A stretch of DNA of 64,000 nt from Xanthobacter flavus (GCF_017875275.1 NZ_JAGGML010000001.1:806001-870000); one strand, 5' to 3'. Shown: positions 28,298 to 37,332, numbered from the stretch's first letter. The notes: generated from the letters alone by a model not told the origin. Translations and numbers: made by a program.

Positions 28298-29110
28298 ATG
28301 ACCATCAGCGTCGAAACCCAGACCTTCATCGAAGAGAACAAGCGCCGCTACGAGGAATTGAAGGCGGCCGGCCAGCAGCATGCGCCCAAGGCCCTGCCCG
28401 GCCCCACCCTGCGCGGCTCGGCTTCCATCATGCCCGGCGCGGTGCTGCACACCGAGACCATTCCCGGCGGCTGGTACTGGTCCACGCCGCTGAAGGCGGG
28501 CGAGGCCCTGCGCATCCATCTGGCGCACGGGCCGGCCGCCGTCTCCATGATCGCGTGGTCGGCCACCGACGCCTCCGAGCGGCTGAACTATGCCGACACG
28601 GTGAAGGTGCAGTGGACATCCGCGCTCGGAAAGGGCCGCGTGCTGTTCTCCGACATGGGGCGGGTGATGTTCTCCATGGTCGAGGACACCACCGGCATGC
28701 ACGACGCGCTGGTCGGCGGCTCCACTCCCGCCTCCAACCGCGCCCGCTATGGCGACAAGGTGCTGCGTAACACGCGCGACAACTTCATTCTGGAGGCGCT
28801 GAAGCGCGGCCTCGACAAGCGGGACATCCCCCCCGCCTTGACCTTCTTCGCCCCCGTGCGCACGGACGCGGACGGCAATTTCCGCTGGATCGAGGACGCC
28901 CGCCAGACCGGCGATTTCGTGGACCTGCGCGCGGAGCTGGACCTCGTCGTCGCCCTCTCCAACTGCCCGCACCCCATGGACCCGGCCCCGGACTACGCCC
29001 CGCCCCCGGTGGAGGCCATCCGCCACCAGCCGCCCGCTCCCGCCGCAGACGATCTCTGCCGCACCGCCACCATCGAGGCCGTCCGCGGCTTCGAGAACAA
29101 TGCGCGCTGA
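28298..29110 (+). CDS. DUF1989 urea carboxylase-associated protein 1 (carboxyguanidine deiminase subunit)
   Basis: 270-residue DUF1989 protein. Together with the next gene it matches the pair once called urea carboxylase-associated proteins and since shown to form carboxyguanidine deiminase (CgdA/CgdB), which removes ammonia from carboxyguanidine to give allophanate. Visible features are LNYADTVKVQWT, the GMHDALVGGSTP segment and SNCPHPMDP near the C-terminus, the likely metal-site Cys region. The start is the ATG at 28298 with GAGGAGA upstream. Which of the two genes is CgdA or CgdB I cannot tell by eye. Confidence 0.85.
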   Translation: MTISVETQTFIEENKRRYEELKAAGQQHAPKALPGPTLRGSASIMPGAVLHTETIPGGWYWSTPLKAGEALRIHLAHGPAAVSMIAWSATDASERLNYADTVKVQWTSALGKGRVLFSDMGRVMFSMVEDTTGMHDALVGGSTPASNRARYGDKVLRNTRDNFILEALKRGLDKRDIPPALTFFAPVRTDADGNFRWIEDARQTGDFVDLRAELDLVVALSNCPHPMDPAPDYAPPPVEAIRHQPPAPAADDLCRTATIEAVRGFENNAR

Positions 29111-29121
29111 GGGAGGACGAC

Positions 29122-29769
29122 ATGACCCAGTTCTTTGCTTCTCCCGTCCGCGATGCGTCCTCCGCGCTGCGCGATTACTTCGTGCCCGCCAACGCCCCCT
29201 TCTCCTGCCTCGTGAAGAAGGGCGAGAGCGTGCGCATCGTCGATCTCGAAGGCCAGCAGGCCGTCGATACGCTCTTCTACAAGGCCGACGACTTCACCGA
29301 GCGCTATTCCTCGCAGGATACCCTGCGCGTGCAGGGCTCGGCCTATGTCTCCACCGGCACGAAACTGATTTCGTCCGAGGGCAATGTGATGGCGACCGTG
29401 ATCGCCGACACCTGCGGGCGGCACGACACCTCGGCGGGCGCCTGCTCGTGCGAGGCGAATACGGTGCGCTTCGGCCATCAGGTGAAGTATCTGCACGCCT
29501 GCCGCGAGAATTTCGTCATCGAGGTGTCGAAGCACGGCATGACGAAGCGGGACATCGTGCCCAACATCAACTTCTTCATGAACGTGCCGGTGGAGCCCAC
29601 GGGCGAACTCGCCATCGTGGACGGCATTTCCGGCCCCGGCGACTATGTGGAGCTGCGCGCGGAGATGGATGTGCTCCTCGTGATCTCCAATTGCCCGCAG
29701 ATCAACAATCCCTGCAACGGCTTCAACCCGACGCCCATCCAGGTGCTCGTGTTCGGCGCGGAGGATTGA
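29122..29769 (+). CDS. DUF1989 urea carboxylase-associated protein 2 (carboxyguanidine deiminase subunit)
   Basis: 215-residue partner of the previous protein, with the same DUF1989 core: FSCLVKKGESVRIVDLEGQQAVDTLFY, the DTCGRHDTSAGACSCEANTVRFG cysteine-rich segment (about residues 94-116) and the terminal SNCPQINNPCNGFNPTP. The Cys and His residues in these segments are candidate metal ligands. Eleven bases separate it from the first subunit and six from the carboxylase start, so the three are translated from one transcript. Confidence 0.87.
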   Translation: MTQFFASPVRDASSALRDYFVPANAPFSCLVKKGESVRIVDLEGQQAVDTLFYKADDFTERYSSQDTLRVQGSAYVSTGTKLISSEGNVMATVIADTCGRHDTSAGACSCEANTVRFGHQVKYLHACRENFVIEVSKHGMTKRDIVPNINFFMNVPVEPTGELAIVDGISGPGDYVELRAEMDVLLVISNCPQINNPCNGFNPTPIQVLVFGAED

Positions 29770-29774
29770 GGGCG

Positions 29775-32700
29775 ATGTTCTCGAAAATCCTCATCGCCAA
29801 CCGCGGCGAGATCGCGCGGCGGGTGATCCGCAGCGCCCGTGCCATGGGCATCAAGTCCGTGGCCGTGCATTCGGATGCCGACCGCTTCACGCGCGGCGTG
29901 CTGGAGGCGGACGAGGCCGTGCGCCTCGGCCCGGCGCCGGCCGCCGAGAGCTATCTCAATGTCGATGCCGTCATCGCCGCCTGCAAGGCGACGGGGGCTG
30001 AGGCCGTGCATCCCGGCTATGGCTTCCTGTCCGAGAACGTGCGCTTCGCGCGGCGCCTCGCGGAGGAGGGCATCGCCTTCATCGGCCCGAAGCCGGAGCA
30101 TCTGGAAGCCTTCGGCCTGAAGCACACCGCGCGCGCGCTGGCCAAGGCATCGGGCGTGCCCCTGCTGCCCGGCACCGACCTCCTCGACAGCGCCGAAGAG
30201 GCGCTGAAGGCGGCGGAAGCCATCACCTATCCGGTGATGCTGAAGTCCACCGCCGGCGGCGGCGGCATCGGCATGCAGCTCTGCCACACGCCGGAAGACT
30301 TGCGCGACGTGTTCGAGCGCGTCCAGCGCACGGCCCGCGCCTCCTTCGGCGATGCCCGCGTCTATCTGGAGCGCTTCGTCTCGGAAGCGCGCCATGTGGA
30401 GGTGCAGATCTTCGGCGACGGCAAGGGCAAGGTCGTGGCGCTGGGCGAGCGCGACTGCTCGCTCCAGCGGCGGAACCAGAAGGTGGTGGAGGAGACCCCC
30501 GCCCCCCTCCTCTCCGACGCCGTGCGCGCCCGCCTCCACGCCGCCGCCGTCCAGCTCGGCGAGAGCGTGAAATACGAGAGCGCCGGCACGGTGGAATTCA
30601 TCTACGACCCGGCGCGGCAGGAATTCTATTTCCTTGAGGTGAACACCCGCCTGCAAGTGGAACATCCCGTCACCGAGGCGGTGTTCGGCATCGATCTCGT
30701 GGAGTGGATGATCCGGCAGGCGGCGGGCGAAGACCCCATCGCCGCCGCCGGCCCGCTCTCGCCGAAGGGCGCCGCCATGGAGGTGCGCGTCTATGCGGAA
30801 ATCCCCCACGCCAATTTCCAGCCCTCCGCCGGCCTGCTCACCGAGGTGAAATTCCCGGCGTGGGCGCGCATCGACGGCTGGATCGAGACCGGCACGGAGG
30901 TGACGCCTTATTACGATCCCATGCTCGCCAAGGTGATCGTGAAAGCCGACGACCGCCCCGGCGCCATCGCGGCGCTGCAGAAGGCGCTCAGCGAGACCTC
31001 CATCTGCGGCATCGAGACCAACCTGCAATATCTCTGCGCCATCGCCGCGTCCGACCTGCTGGCGTCCGGCCAGGTGTCGACCACCGCGCTGAAGGATTTC
31101 GCCTTCCGGCCCGCCAGCGTGGAAGTGGTCGTGCCCGGCGCCCAGTCCAGCCTTCAGGAGCTACCGGGGCGGCTGAATTTGTGGCACGTGGGCGTGCCGC
31201 CGTCCGGCCCCATGGACGAACACTCCTTCCGCCGCGCCAACGCCCTGGTGGGAAATCAGGAAACCGCCTGCGCGCTGGAGATGACCGTCAACGGCCCCAC
31301 CCTGCGCTTCCATGACGATGCGGTGGTCGCGATCTCCGGCGCGCATATGCCGGCGCGGCTGGACGGCGCCGTCGTGCCGCATGATGCGGCCTTCCCGGTG
31401 AAGGCCGGGCAGATGCTCGCCATCGGCACCATCGAGGGTGCGGGCCAGCGGGCCTATCTGGCGGTGTCCGGGGCCTTCCAGGCACCGGAGGTGCTGGGCT
31501 CGCGGGCGACCTTCGCGCTCGGCCAGTTCGGCGGCCATGCCACCGGCACGCTGAAGGCGGGCGATGCCCTCCACCTCGCCCCCGCCTCCGCCCGCCCCAC
31601 CGGCCCGGCGGCCGAAATCCCCGCCCCCGCCCCGCTCACCCGAGACTGGCAGATCGGCGTGCTCTACGGCCCCCACGGCGCGCCGGACTTCTTCCAGCCG
31701 GAGGATATCGCGGACCTGTTCTGCGCCACCTACGAGGTGCATTTCAACAGCGCCCGGACCGGCGTGCGCCTGATGGGGCCGACGCCCCGCTGGGCGCGCA
31801 CGGACGGCGGCGAGGCGGGGCTGCACCCCTCCAATTTGCACGACAACGCCTATGCCATCGGCGCCATCGACTTCACCGGCGACATGCCCATCATCCTCGG
31901 CCCGGATGGCCCCTCGCTGGGCGGCTTCGTCTGCCCGGCGGTGATCGCCCGGGACGAGCAGTGGAAGATGGGCCAGTTGAAGCCCGGTGACCGCGTGCGC
32001 TTCGTGCCCCTACCCCGGCCGCAAGACCCCATCGCCGGCCCCGCCATTCTCGGCGCGCCGGAGGAGACCTCCTCCCCCGTCCTCGCCATCCATGAGGATG
32101 GGCCGGTGCGCGTGGTCTACCGCCGGCAGGGCGACGACAACCTTCTCGTCGAGTTCGGCGACATGCACCTCGACGTCGCCCTGCGCCTGCGCGCGCATCT
32201 CATGGCGGAGGCCGTGCAACAGGCGCAGCTCCCCGGCCTCATCGACCTCACCCCCGGCATCCGCTCGCTCCAGATCCATTATGACGGCGCGAGCCTGCCC
32301 CGCGTGAAGCTGCTCGACGCCCTCGCGGAGATCGAGAAGGGCCTGCCGGCGGCTGAGGACGTGGTGGTGCCGAGCCGCATCGTCCATCTGCCGCTTTCCT
32401 GGAACGACCCGCAGGCGGAGCTCGCCATGCGCAAGTATCAGGAGCTGGTGCGGGCCAACGCGCCCTGGTGCCCCGACAACATCGAGTTCATCCGCCGCAT
32501 CAATGGCCTCGCGGACGAGCAGGCGGTGAAGGACATCATCTTCGGCGCGAGCTATCAGGTGCTCGGGCTGGGCGATGTCTATCTCGGCGCGCCGGTGGCC
32601 ACCCCCATCGATCCGCGCCACCGCCTCGTCACCACCAAGTACAACCCGGCCCGCACCTGGACGCCGGAAAACGCGGTGGGCATCGGCGGCGCCTATATGT

Positions 32701-33317
32701 GCATCTATGGCATGGAGGGGCCGGGCGGCTACCAGCTCTTCGGCCGCACCATCCAGATGTGGAACACCTGGCACCGCACGCCGGAATTCCGCGACACGCC
32801 CTGGCTGCTGCGCTTCTTCGACGAGATCCGCTTCGTCCCGGTCTCCCATCAGGAGCTGATGGAGGCGCGCGAAGCCTTCCCGCACGGGGCCTATCCCGTC
32901 CGCATCGAAGAGAGCCGCTTCTCCTATGCGGACTATGCGGCGAACCTTGCCGCCAATTCCCGCGCCATCACGGCCGGCAAGGCGCGCCAGCAGGCCGCCT
33001 TCGAGGCCGAGCGGGCGCGCTGGAAGGCGGAGGGGCTGGACTCTTTCGTCGTCGAGGACGGCGCCGGTCCCTTCAGCGATGGCGAGATGCCGGACGGCTG
33101 CTTCGGCGTCGCCGCCAACGTGCCGGGCAATGTCTGGAAGGTGTTGGTGGAGGCGGAAGCGATGGTCGCCGCAGGCGACACCATCGCCATCATCGAGAGC
33201 ATGAAGATGGAGATTTCCATCATTGCCCATGCCGCCGGCCGCGTCCGCGAGATCCGCGCCGCGCCGGGCCGCACCGTCCGCTCGGGCGATGTGGTGGCCG
33301 TGCTCGAAACCGTGTGA
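29775..33317 (+). CDS. Biotin-dependent guanidine/urea carboxylase
   Basis: 1180-residue carboxylase. Biotin carboxylase domain about residues 1-450 (start MFSKILIANRGEIARRVIR, ATP loop STAGGGGIGMQ, EVNTRLQVEHPVTE). The carboxyltransferase part (about 460-1080) is of the AHS2/AHS1 type, related to 5-oxoprolinase subunits C and B. A C-terminal biotinyl domain carries ESMKME with the biotin Lys at 1144. The enzyme carboxylates guanidine or urea with ATP and bicarbonate. In genomes with a guanidine-I riboswitch and DUF1989 pair, such proteins prefer guanidine, which I think holds here; the specificity residue would need alignment. Confidence 0.93.
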   Translation: MFSKILIANRGEIARRVIRSARAMGIKSVAVHSDADRFTRGVLEADEAVRLGPAPAAESYLNVDAVIAACKATGAEAVHPGYGFLSENVRFARRLAEEGIAFIGPKPEHLEAFGLKHTARALAKASGVPLLPGTDLLDSAEEALKAAEAITYPVMLKSTAGGGGIGMQLCHTPEDLRDVFERVQRTARASFGDARVYLERFVSEARHVEVQIFGDGKGKVVALGERDCSLQRRNQKVVEETPAPLLSDAVRARLHAAAVQLGESVKYESAGTVEFIYDPARQEFYFLEVNTRLQVEHPVTEAVFGIDLVEWMIRQAAGEDPIAAAGPLSPKGAAMEVRVYAEIPHANFQPSAGLLTEVKFPAWARIDGWIETGTEVTPYYDPMLAKVIVKADDRPGAIAALQKALSETSICGIETNLQYLCAIAASDLLASGQVSTTALKDFAFRPASVEVVVPGAQSSLQELPGRLNLWHVGVPPSGPMDEHSFRRANALVGNQETACALEMTVNGPTLRFHDDAVVAISGAHMPARLDGAVVPHDAAFPVKAGQMLAIGTIEGAGQRAYLAVSGAFQAPEVLGSRATFALGQFGGHATGTLKAGDALHLAPASARPTGPAAEIPAPAPLTRDWQIGVLYGPHGAPDFFQPEDIADLFCATYEVHFNSARTGVRLMGPTPRWARTDGGEAGLHPSNLHDNAYAIGAIDFTGDMPIILGPDGPSLGGFVCPAVIARDEQWKMGQLKPGDRVRFVPLPRPQDPIAGPAILGAPEETSSPVLAIHEDGPVRVVYRRQGDDNLLVEFGDMHLDVALRLRAHLMAEAVQQAQLPGLIDLTPGIRSLQIHYDGASLPRVKLLDALAEIEKGLPAAEDVVVPSRIVHLPLSWNDPQAELAMRKYQELVRANAPWCPDNIEFIRRINGLADEQAVKDIIFGASYQVLGLGDVYLGAPVATPIDPRHRLVTTKYNPARTWTPENAVGIGGAYMCIYGMEGPGGYQLFGRTIQMWNTWHRTPEFRDTPWLLRFFDEIRFVPVSHQELMEAREAFPHGAYPVRIEESRFSYADYAANLAANSRAITAGKARQQAAFEAERARWKAEGLDSFVVEDGAGPFSDGEMPDGCFGVAANVPGNVWKVLVEAEAMVAAGDTIAIIESMKMEISIIAHAAGRVREIRAAPGRTVRSGDVVAVLETV

Positions 33318-33325
33318 GGACAAAG

Positions 33326-33781
33326 ATGACCAACGAGACCCCGCTCAGCGGCCCTCGCGCCTCTCTCCCACCGGATGCCGTGCCCATCGCCGTGGTGGGC
33401 GCGCATCTCACGGGCATGCCCCTCAACGGCGAGCTCACCGGCGCCGGTGGCGTGCTGGTGAAAAGCTGCCGCACGGCGCCGGACTATCGCCTGTTCGTGC
33501 TGCCCGACACCACGCCGCGCAAGCCCGGCGTGGTGCGCGCCCCCGGCTTTTCCGGGCCGGGGCTGGAGGTGGAGGTGTGGGCGCTCGCGCCCGCCGCCTT
33601 CGGCCGCTTCGTCGCCGCCATCCCCGCGCCGCTGGGGGTGGGCAAGCTCAAGCTGGAGGACGGCTCGGAAGTCTCCGGCTTCCTCTGCGAGGCCCATGCG
33701 GTCGCGCAGGCGGAGGAAATCACCGCGCTGGGCGGCTGGCGCGCCTATGTGAGCGGCGGGAAGGGCGTGTCGCCGGCCTGA
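33326..33781 (+). CDS. Stand-alone allophanate hydrolase C-terminal domain
   Basis: 151-residue protein that matches only the C-terminal domain of allophanate hydrolase (AtzF/DUR1 type): IAVVGAHLTGMPLNGELTGAGG, then YRLFVLPDT, KPGVVRAPGFSGPGLEVEVWALAPAAFGRFVAAIPAPLGVGKLKLEDGSEVSGFLCE. In the full enzyme the N-terminal amidase domain converts allophanate to N-carboxycarbamate and this domain promotes its breakdown. No amidase frame (Ser-Ser-Lys signature) is found before or after it. It is eight bases after the carboxylase gene and ends the operon. Confidence 0.87.
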   Translation: MTNETPLSGPRASLPPDAVPIAVVGAHLTGMPLNGELTGAGGVLVKSCRTAPDYRLFVLPDTTPRKPGVVRAPGFSGPGLEVEVWALAPAAFGRFVAAIPAPLGVGKLKLEDGSEVSGFLCEAHAVAQAEEITALGGWRAYVSGGKGVSPA

Positions 33782-33810
33782 GCACCGTGGGGGCGGCCCC
33801 CACCACACTC

Positions 33811-33977
33811 GCGTCCCGGACGCATGCAGCGAAAGCGGAATGCGAGCCGGGACCCAGCGCAAGGGGTCGCCGAAGGCGCTTCCGAACCACAACGCTCTCA
33901 GGCATTGCCCACTTGCGCGGGAGTCTTGCGCTGGGCCCCGGATCGGCGCTCCACCTGCGGTGTCGCTTGTCCGGGGC
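33811..33977. repeat. Long intergenic repeat, copy 2
   Basis: Begins with GTCCCGGACGCATGCAGCGA and ends with GTGTCGCTTGTCCGGGG, with the same block order as 14840-15018. It follows the last gene of the guanidine operon. Confidence 0.85.
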
Positions 33978-34343
33978 GCCTACGGCCCGTTCCCCGTGAA
34001 GGTGAGAAAATCCGTGCTGCGGCGCACGCAGCACCCTTCCCCGCCCTCAATCATTACTTCGTGATCCATTAAGACAGCTGAACAAGTGCTGAATCCCCGG
34101 CCGCTCCGCGCGCCCGCGCAGCACCACGGCGCCGCCCAAGCCGCCTTTCTTTTCAACATCATGCGCCGAAAACTTGGCCCCTTCGCAAAATGCGAAAGCG
34201 TGGCCGCATGTTTACGCTTCGGGAAGAACCTGTTCAGCCCCCATTAAGACAAGTAAAAATCCTTTTATTTCCGTGCTTTAGCAAAGTCTTCATCGCCACC
34301 TGCCATCTTCATCGGAGTTGGTTTGAGTAGCAGGTGCGTAGAC
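33978..34343. other. Upstream region of sciP
   Basis: About 365 bases without a gene, markedly richer in A and T than the surroundings from 34190 on. It holds a direct repeat CCATTAAGACA (34066-34076 and 34241-34251), and an imperfect inverted pair CGAAAGCGT/ACGCTTCG around 34192-34221. The TTAA in each repeat recalls a CtrA half-site, but no TTAA-N7-TTAA full site is present. The sciP promoter should lie here. Confidence 0.45.
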
Positions 34344-34619
34344 ATGACCGATGCCTATCGGCCGAGGGTCAAATATGTGATCGGGCCGGACGGGGGACCC
34401 CTGACCATCGCCGACCTGCCGCCGCCGGATACGCGGCGCTGGGTCATCCGCCGCAAGGCGGAGGTGGTGGCCGCCGTGCGCGGCGGGCTTCTCTCGCTCG
34501 AGGAAGCCTGCAAGCGCTACACCCTCACCGTGGACGAATTCCTCTCGTGGCAGGCCTCCATCGACCGCCACGGCCTGCCCGGCTTGCGCACCACGCGCAT
34601 CCAGCACTACCGGCAGTAG
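34344..34619 (+). CDS. sciP: SciP, CtrA inhibitor (DUF1153)
   Basis: 91-residue protein that matches SciP almost along its whole length: VKYVIGPDGGPLTIADLPPP, RWVIRRKAEVVAAVRGGLLSLEEACKRYTLTVDEFLSWQ and a basic tail. SciP is a small helix-turn-helix protein that binds CtrA and prevents activation of its promoters during the swarmer-type phase of the alphaproteobacterial cell cycle. The ATG at 34344 matches the family start; a TTG at 34323 is also in frame. It is monocistronic, ends in a strong hairpin and has an AT-rich upstream region. Confidence 0.93.
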   Translation: MTDAYRPRVKYVIGPDGGPLTIADLPPPDTRRWVIRRKAEVVAAVRGGLLSLEEACKRYTLTVDEFLSWQASIDRHGLPGLRTTRIQHYRQ

Positions 34620-34623
34620 AACC

Positions 34624-34659
34624 AACGGCGCCGGTCAATGACAGGCGCCGTTGAGTTTT
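34624..34659 (+). terminator. Rho-independent terminator of sciP
   Basis: AACGGCGCC (34624-34632) and GGCGCCGTT (34644-34652) form a perfect 9-bp stem with an 11-base loop, followed by GAGTTTT. It starts five bases after the stop. Confidence 0.8.
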
Positions 34660-34723
34660 GCGTTGCTTTCGCTCAGGCGCCGCGCGGGATTTTTGCGTTG
34701 CCTTCGCTCAGGCGCCGCGCGGG
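34656..34723. repeat. 33-bp tandem direct repeat
   Basis: Two copies (34656-34688 and 34691-34723) of TTTTGCGTTGC(T/C)TTCGC followed by TCAGGCGCCGCGCGGG differ at one position and are two bases apart. The first copy begins in the terminator T-run. Confidence 0.8.
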
Positions 34724-34757
34724 CTTGGTGGCGCGCCCGCGAGAAGAATCCCCCGCC

Positions 34758-35687
34758 TCAGCCGTGCATCAGCGCGGTGACGTGGGCGGCGGCGGAGGTG
34801 GCGAGGCCTTCCAGGTCGTAGCCGCCTTCCAGCAGCGAGACCACGCGGCCCTCGCACTTCTTGTCGGCGATCTCCATCAGCCGGCGCGTGATCCAGCCGA
34901 AATCCGTGTCCACGAGGCGCAGCGAGGCGAGCGGATCGCGCACGTGCGCGTCGAAGCCGGCCGAGATCAGGATCAGGTCGGGCGCGAACGAGGTGATGCG
35001 CGGCAGGATGCGTGTCTCCATCGCCTCCTTGAACACCGCGCCGTCGTCGCCCGAGCGCAGCGGGGCGTTGACGATGGTGTTCACCGCCCCCGTCTCGCCC
35101 TGCGCCCCGGTGCCGGGATAGAGCGGCATCTCGTGGGTGGAGCAATAGAGCACGCTGTCGTCGGCCCAGAAGATTTCCTGCGTGCCGTTGCCGTGGTGGA
35201 CGTCGAAATCCACGATGGCCACGCGCTGGAGGCCGTATTTCGCCTGCGCGTGGCGCGCCGCGATGGCCACCTGGTTCATCAGGCAGAAGCCCATGGGCTT
35301 GCGTGTCTCGCAATGGTGGCCCGGCGGGCGCATGGCGACGAAGGCGTTGGTGACCTTGCCTTCCATCACCTCGTCCACCGCGAAGCAGGCGCCGCCCACC
35401 GCGCGCAGCGCGGCTTCCCAGCTGCCGGGCGAGAGGATGGTGTCGGAATCGATGCGGACCAGCCCCTCCTGCGGCACGGCCTCGCCCATGGCGTCCACGA
35501 AGTCGGCGGGATGCACCCGGATGATGTCCTCCCGCTCGCCGCGCGGCGCGAGATCGCGCACCAGATGGGCGAACTTCTCCTGCTCGAAGATGCGATCCAG
35601 CACGCGGAGCCGGTCGGCGCGCTCGGGGTGACCGGCAGGCGTTGCGTGGCTGAGACCAGCGGGATGGGTGACGAGCAGCGTGGACAT
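34758..35687 (-). CDS. Histone deacetylase family protein (acetylpolyamine amidohydrolase-like)
   Basis: 309-residue zinc hydrolase. The active-site blocks are all visible: RPPGHHCETRKPMGFCLMNQVAIAA with the tandem His, DFDVHHGNGTQ and SAGFDAHVRDPL with zinc ligands, and EGGYDLEGL with the substrate loop. Bacterial members deacetylate acetylpolyamines, acetoin-related proteins or small amides. The ATG at 35687 was chosen because the HDAC fold starts right after it and GGAGGG lies about ten bases upstream; 55 in-frame codons further upstream have no support. Confidence 0.92.
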   Translation of the reverse strand: MSTLLVTHPAGLSHATPAGHPERADRLRVLDRIFEQEKFAHLVRDLAPRGEREDIIRVHPADFVDAMGEAVPQEGLVRIDSDTILSPGSWEAALRAVGGACFAVDEVMEGKVTNAFVAMRPPGHHCETRKPMGFCLMNQVAIAARHAQAKYGLQRVAIVDFDVHHGNGTQEIFWADDSVLYCSTHEMPLYPGTGAQGETGAVNTIVNAPLRSGDDGAVFKEAMETRILPRITSFAPDLILISAGFDAHVRDPLASLRLVDTDFGWITRRLMEIADKKCEGRVVSLLEGGYDLEGLATSAAAHVTALMHG

Positions 35688-35848
35688 GGACCGGAACGCC
35701 CTCCCTTGGCGCAATCTTTCCGTTCTTTCTTGTGCCATACCATATTCCAGCGACACCGGGAGGATGTTGCGCCGGATCAAGACTATTGCCGCGGGAGGCC
35801 CAAATGGCCTCATCCCTTTGGGTGCGGCAGCCTCAAAAACACCTTCCC

Positions 35849-36316
35849 TCAATTCCCGTCGAGGCGGCGGGAAAAGACGATGCGCGGCTCCTCCACATAG
35901 CCCTCGGAGGCATAGAAGCCGCGCACCTTCTCGTTGTCCGGGCGCACGAGCAGCATGAGCTTGGGGATGGCGCGGGCGCGCAGCCAGTCCTCCACCGCCC
36001 GCAGCAGCGCCCGGCCGAGGCCCCGGCCCTGCAGGTCCGGCTCCACCGCGAGGTAATAGACCCAGCCCCGGTGCCCGTCGTGCCCCACCATGGCGGAGCC
36101 CAAGATTTTCTCGTCACCCGTGCGTCCGCCGTCCCGCGCCACGAGGATGGTGGAATGCGGCCCGCGCCGGGCCAGCGCGATGTCGGCGTGGGGATCGTTC
36201 CACGGCCGGGTCAGGCCCGCCCGCTCCCAGAGCGCGGCCAGCGCCTCGGTGTCGGCGTCTGTGGCATGGCCGATGGCGATCTGGAGGCCGTCGACATCAA
36301 TCGTCTGGCTGGTCAT
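35849..36316 (-). CDS. GNAT family acetyltransferase
   Basis: 155-residue N-acetyltransferase with the acetyl-CoA loop in YYLAVEPDLQGRGLGRALL (motif Q-x-x-G-x-G/A) and the late KLMLLVRPDNEKVRGFYASEGYVEEPRIVFSR, as in YpeA-like enzymes. Substrate unknown. Its ATG overlaps the stop of the tsaC gene (ATGA), so the two are translated together. Confidence 0.88.
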   Translation of the reverse strand: MTSQTIDVDGLQIAIGHATDADTEALAALWERAGLTRPWNDPHADIALARRGPHSTILVARDGGRTGDEKILGSAMVGHDGHRGWVYYLAVEPDLQGRGLGRALLRAVEDWLRARAIPKLMLLVRPDNEKVRGFYASEGYVEEPRIVFSRRLDGN

Positions 36317-37332
36317 TGCGGCATCTCGGGATCAGAGGGACGGGGGGCGGCGGCGCGGGCGAGGCGGTCGGCGATGGCTTCGCCGAGCCCGTCCCGCGGC
36401 AGGGGAACGATTGCGATGGCGGAAACGCCCGCCGCATCGAGGCCGCGCAGGGCGCCATAGAGGCGCGCCGCGGCTTCGGTGAGGCTGCCGGCGGGGCTGA
36501 GGTCCAGCACGGTCGCAGCGGCCTCGATGCCCGGGGGACGGGCGCCGGCGAAGGTCACAAGCGCCTCGCCGGGCTCCACCGCGTCCACATCGAGCCGCAG
36601 CGCGGCGCGCGGGGCGTAGTGGGAGGCGAGGCGGCCGGGCGACAGCGGCGCGGCATCGCTCTCGGACATGGGGAGCCGCAAAGGCCGGCCCAGCGCCGCC
36701 TCGATGTCCTCGCGCGCGAGCCCACCGGGACGCAGCAGCACGGGATCGGCGCCGGTGCAGTCCACGATGGTCGATTCGACGCCCACCGGCGTCGGCCCGC
36801 CATCCAGCACCGCATGGATGCGGCCGGCGAGGTCGTCCATCACATGGCCGGCCTCAGTGGGCGAGACATGGCCCGAGCGGTTGGCGCTGGGCGCCACCAC
36901 AGCGCCACCGAACGCCGCGAGCAGCGCCCGCGCGTCGGGATGGGACGGCACGCGCAGGCCCACCGTGTCGAGCCCCGCGCGGGCGAGGTCGCAGACGCCT
37001 TCGCCGCCGGTGAACGGCACGATCAGCGTCAGCGGCCCCGGCCAGAAGCGTTCGGCGAGCCGCGCCGCGTCCGCGTTGAAGGCGCCGAGGCGGCGGGCGG
37101 CGGCGGCATCGGCGGTGTGGGCGATGAGCGGGTTGAAGGCCGGGCGGCCCTTGGCGGCATAAAGGGCGGCGACCGCATCCGGGTTCGCGGCATCGGCGCC
37201 GAGGCCGTAGACCGTCTCGGTCGGAAAGGCCACCAGCCCGCCCGCCGCCAGCAGCCGCGCGGCCTCCTCCACCGCGCCCGGCGCGTGGGCGGCGAGGAGC
37301 CGGGTGGAGCGTTCGGGAGCGGACACGGCCAT
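36313..37332 (-). CDS. L-threonylcarbamoyladenylate synthase, long (Sua5) type
   Basis: 339-residue enzyme that makes threonylcarbamoyl-AMP from threonine, bicarbonate and ATP for the t6A37 modification of tRNA. The YrdC/TsaC domain (about 15-205) shows PTETVYGLGADA, KGRPAFNPL and SANRSGHVSPTEAGHV. The C-terminal Sua5 domain (about 235-335) starts after SPGRLASHYAPRA. It is longer than TsaC and matches Sua5 length. The ATG at 37332 was preferred over upstream codons because the fold starts right after it. Confidence 0.92.
   Translation of the reverse strand: MAVSAPERSTRLLAAHAPGAVEEAARLLAAGGLVAFPTETVYGLGADAANPDAVAALYAAKGRPAFNPLIAHTADAAAARRLGAFNADAARLAERFWPGPLTLIVPFTGGEGVCDLARAGLDTVGLRVPSHPDARALLAAFGGAVVAPSANRSGHVSPTEAGHVMDDLAGRIHAVLDGGPTPVGVESTIVDCTGADPVLLRPGGLAREDIEAALGRPLRLPMSESDAAPLSPGRLASHYAPRAALRLDVDAVEPGEALVTFAGARPPGIEAAATVLDLSPAGSLTEAAARLYGALRGLDAAGVSAIAIVPLPRDGLGEAIADRLARAAAPRPSDPEMPQ

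Noticed and set aside
33978-34343. CtrA binding sites upstream of sciP
   Set aside because: Only TTAA half-sites are present (in CCATTAAGACA, twice); no TTAA-N7-TTAA full site was found.
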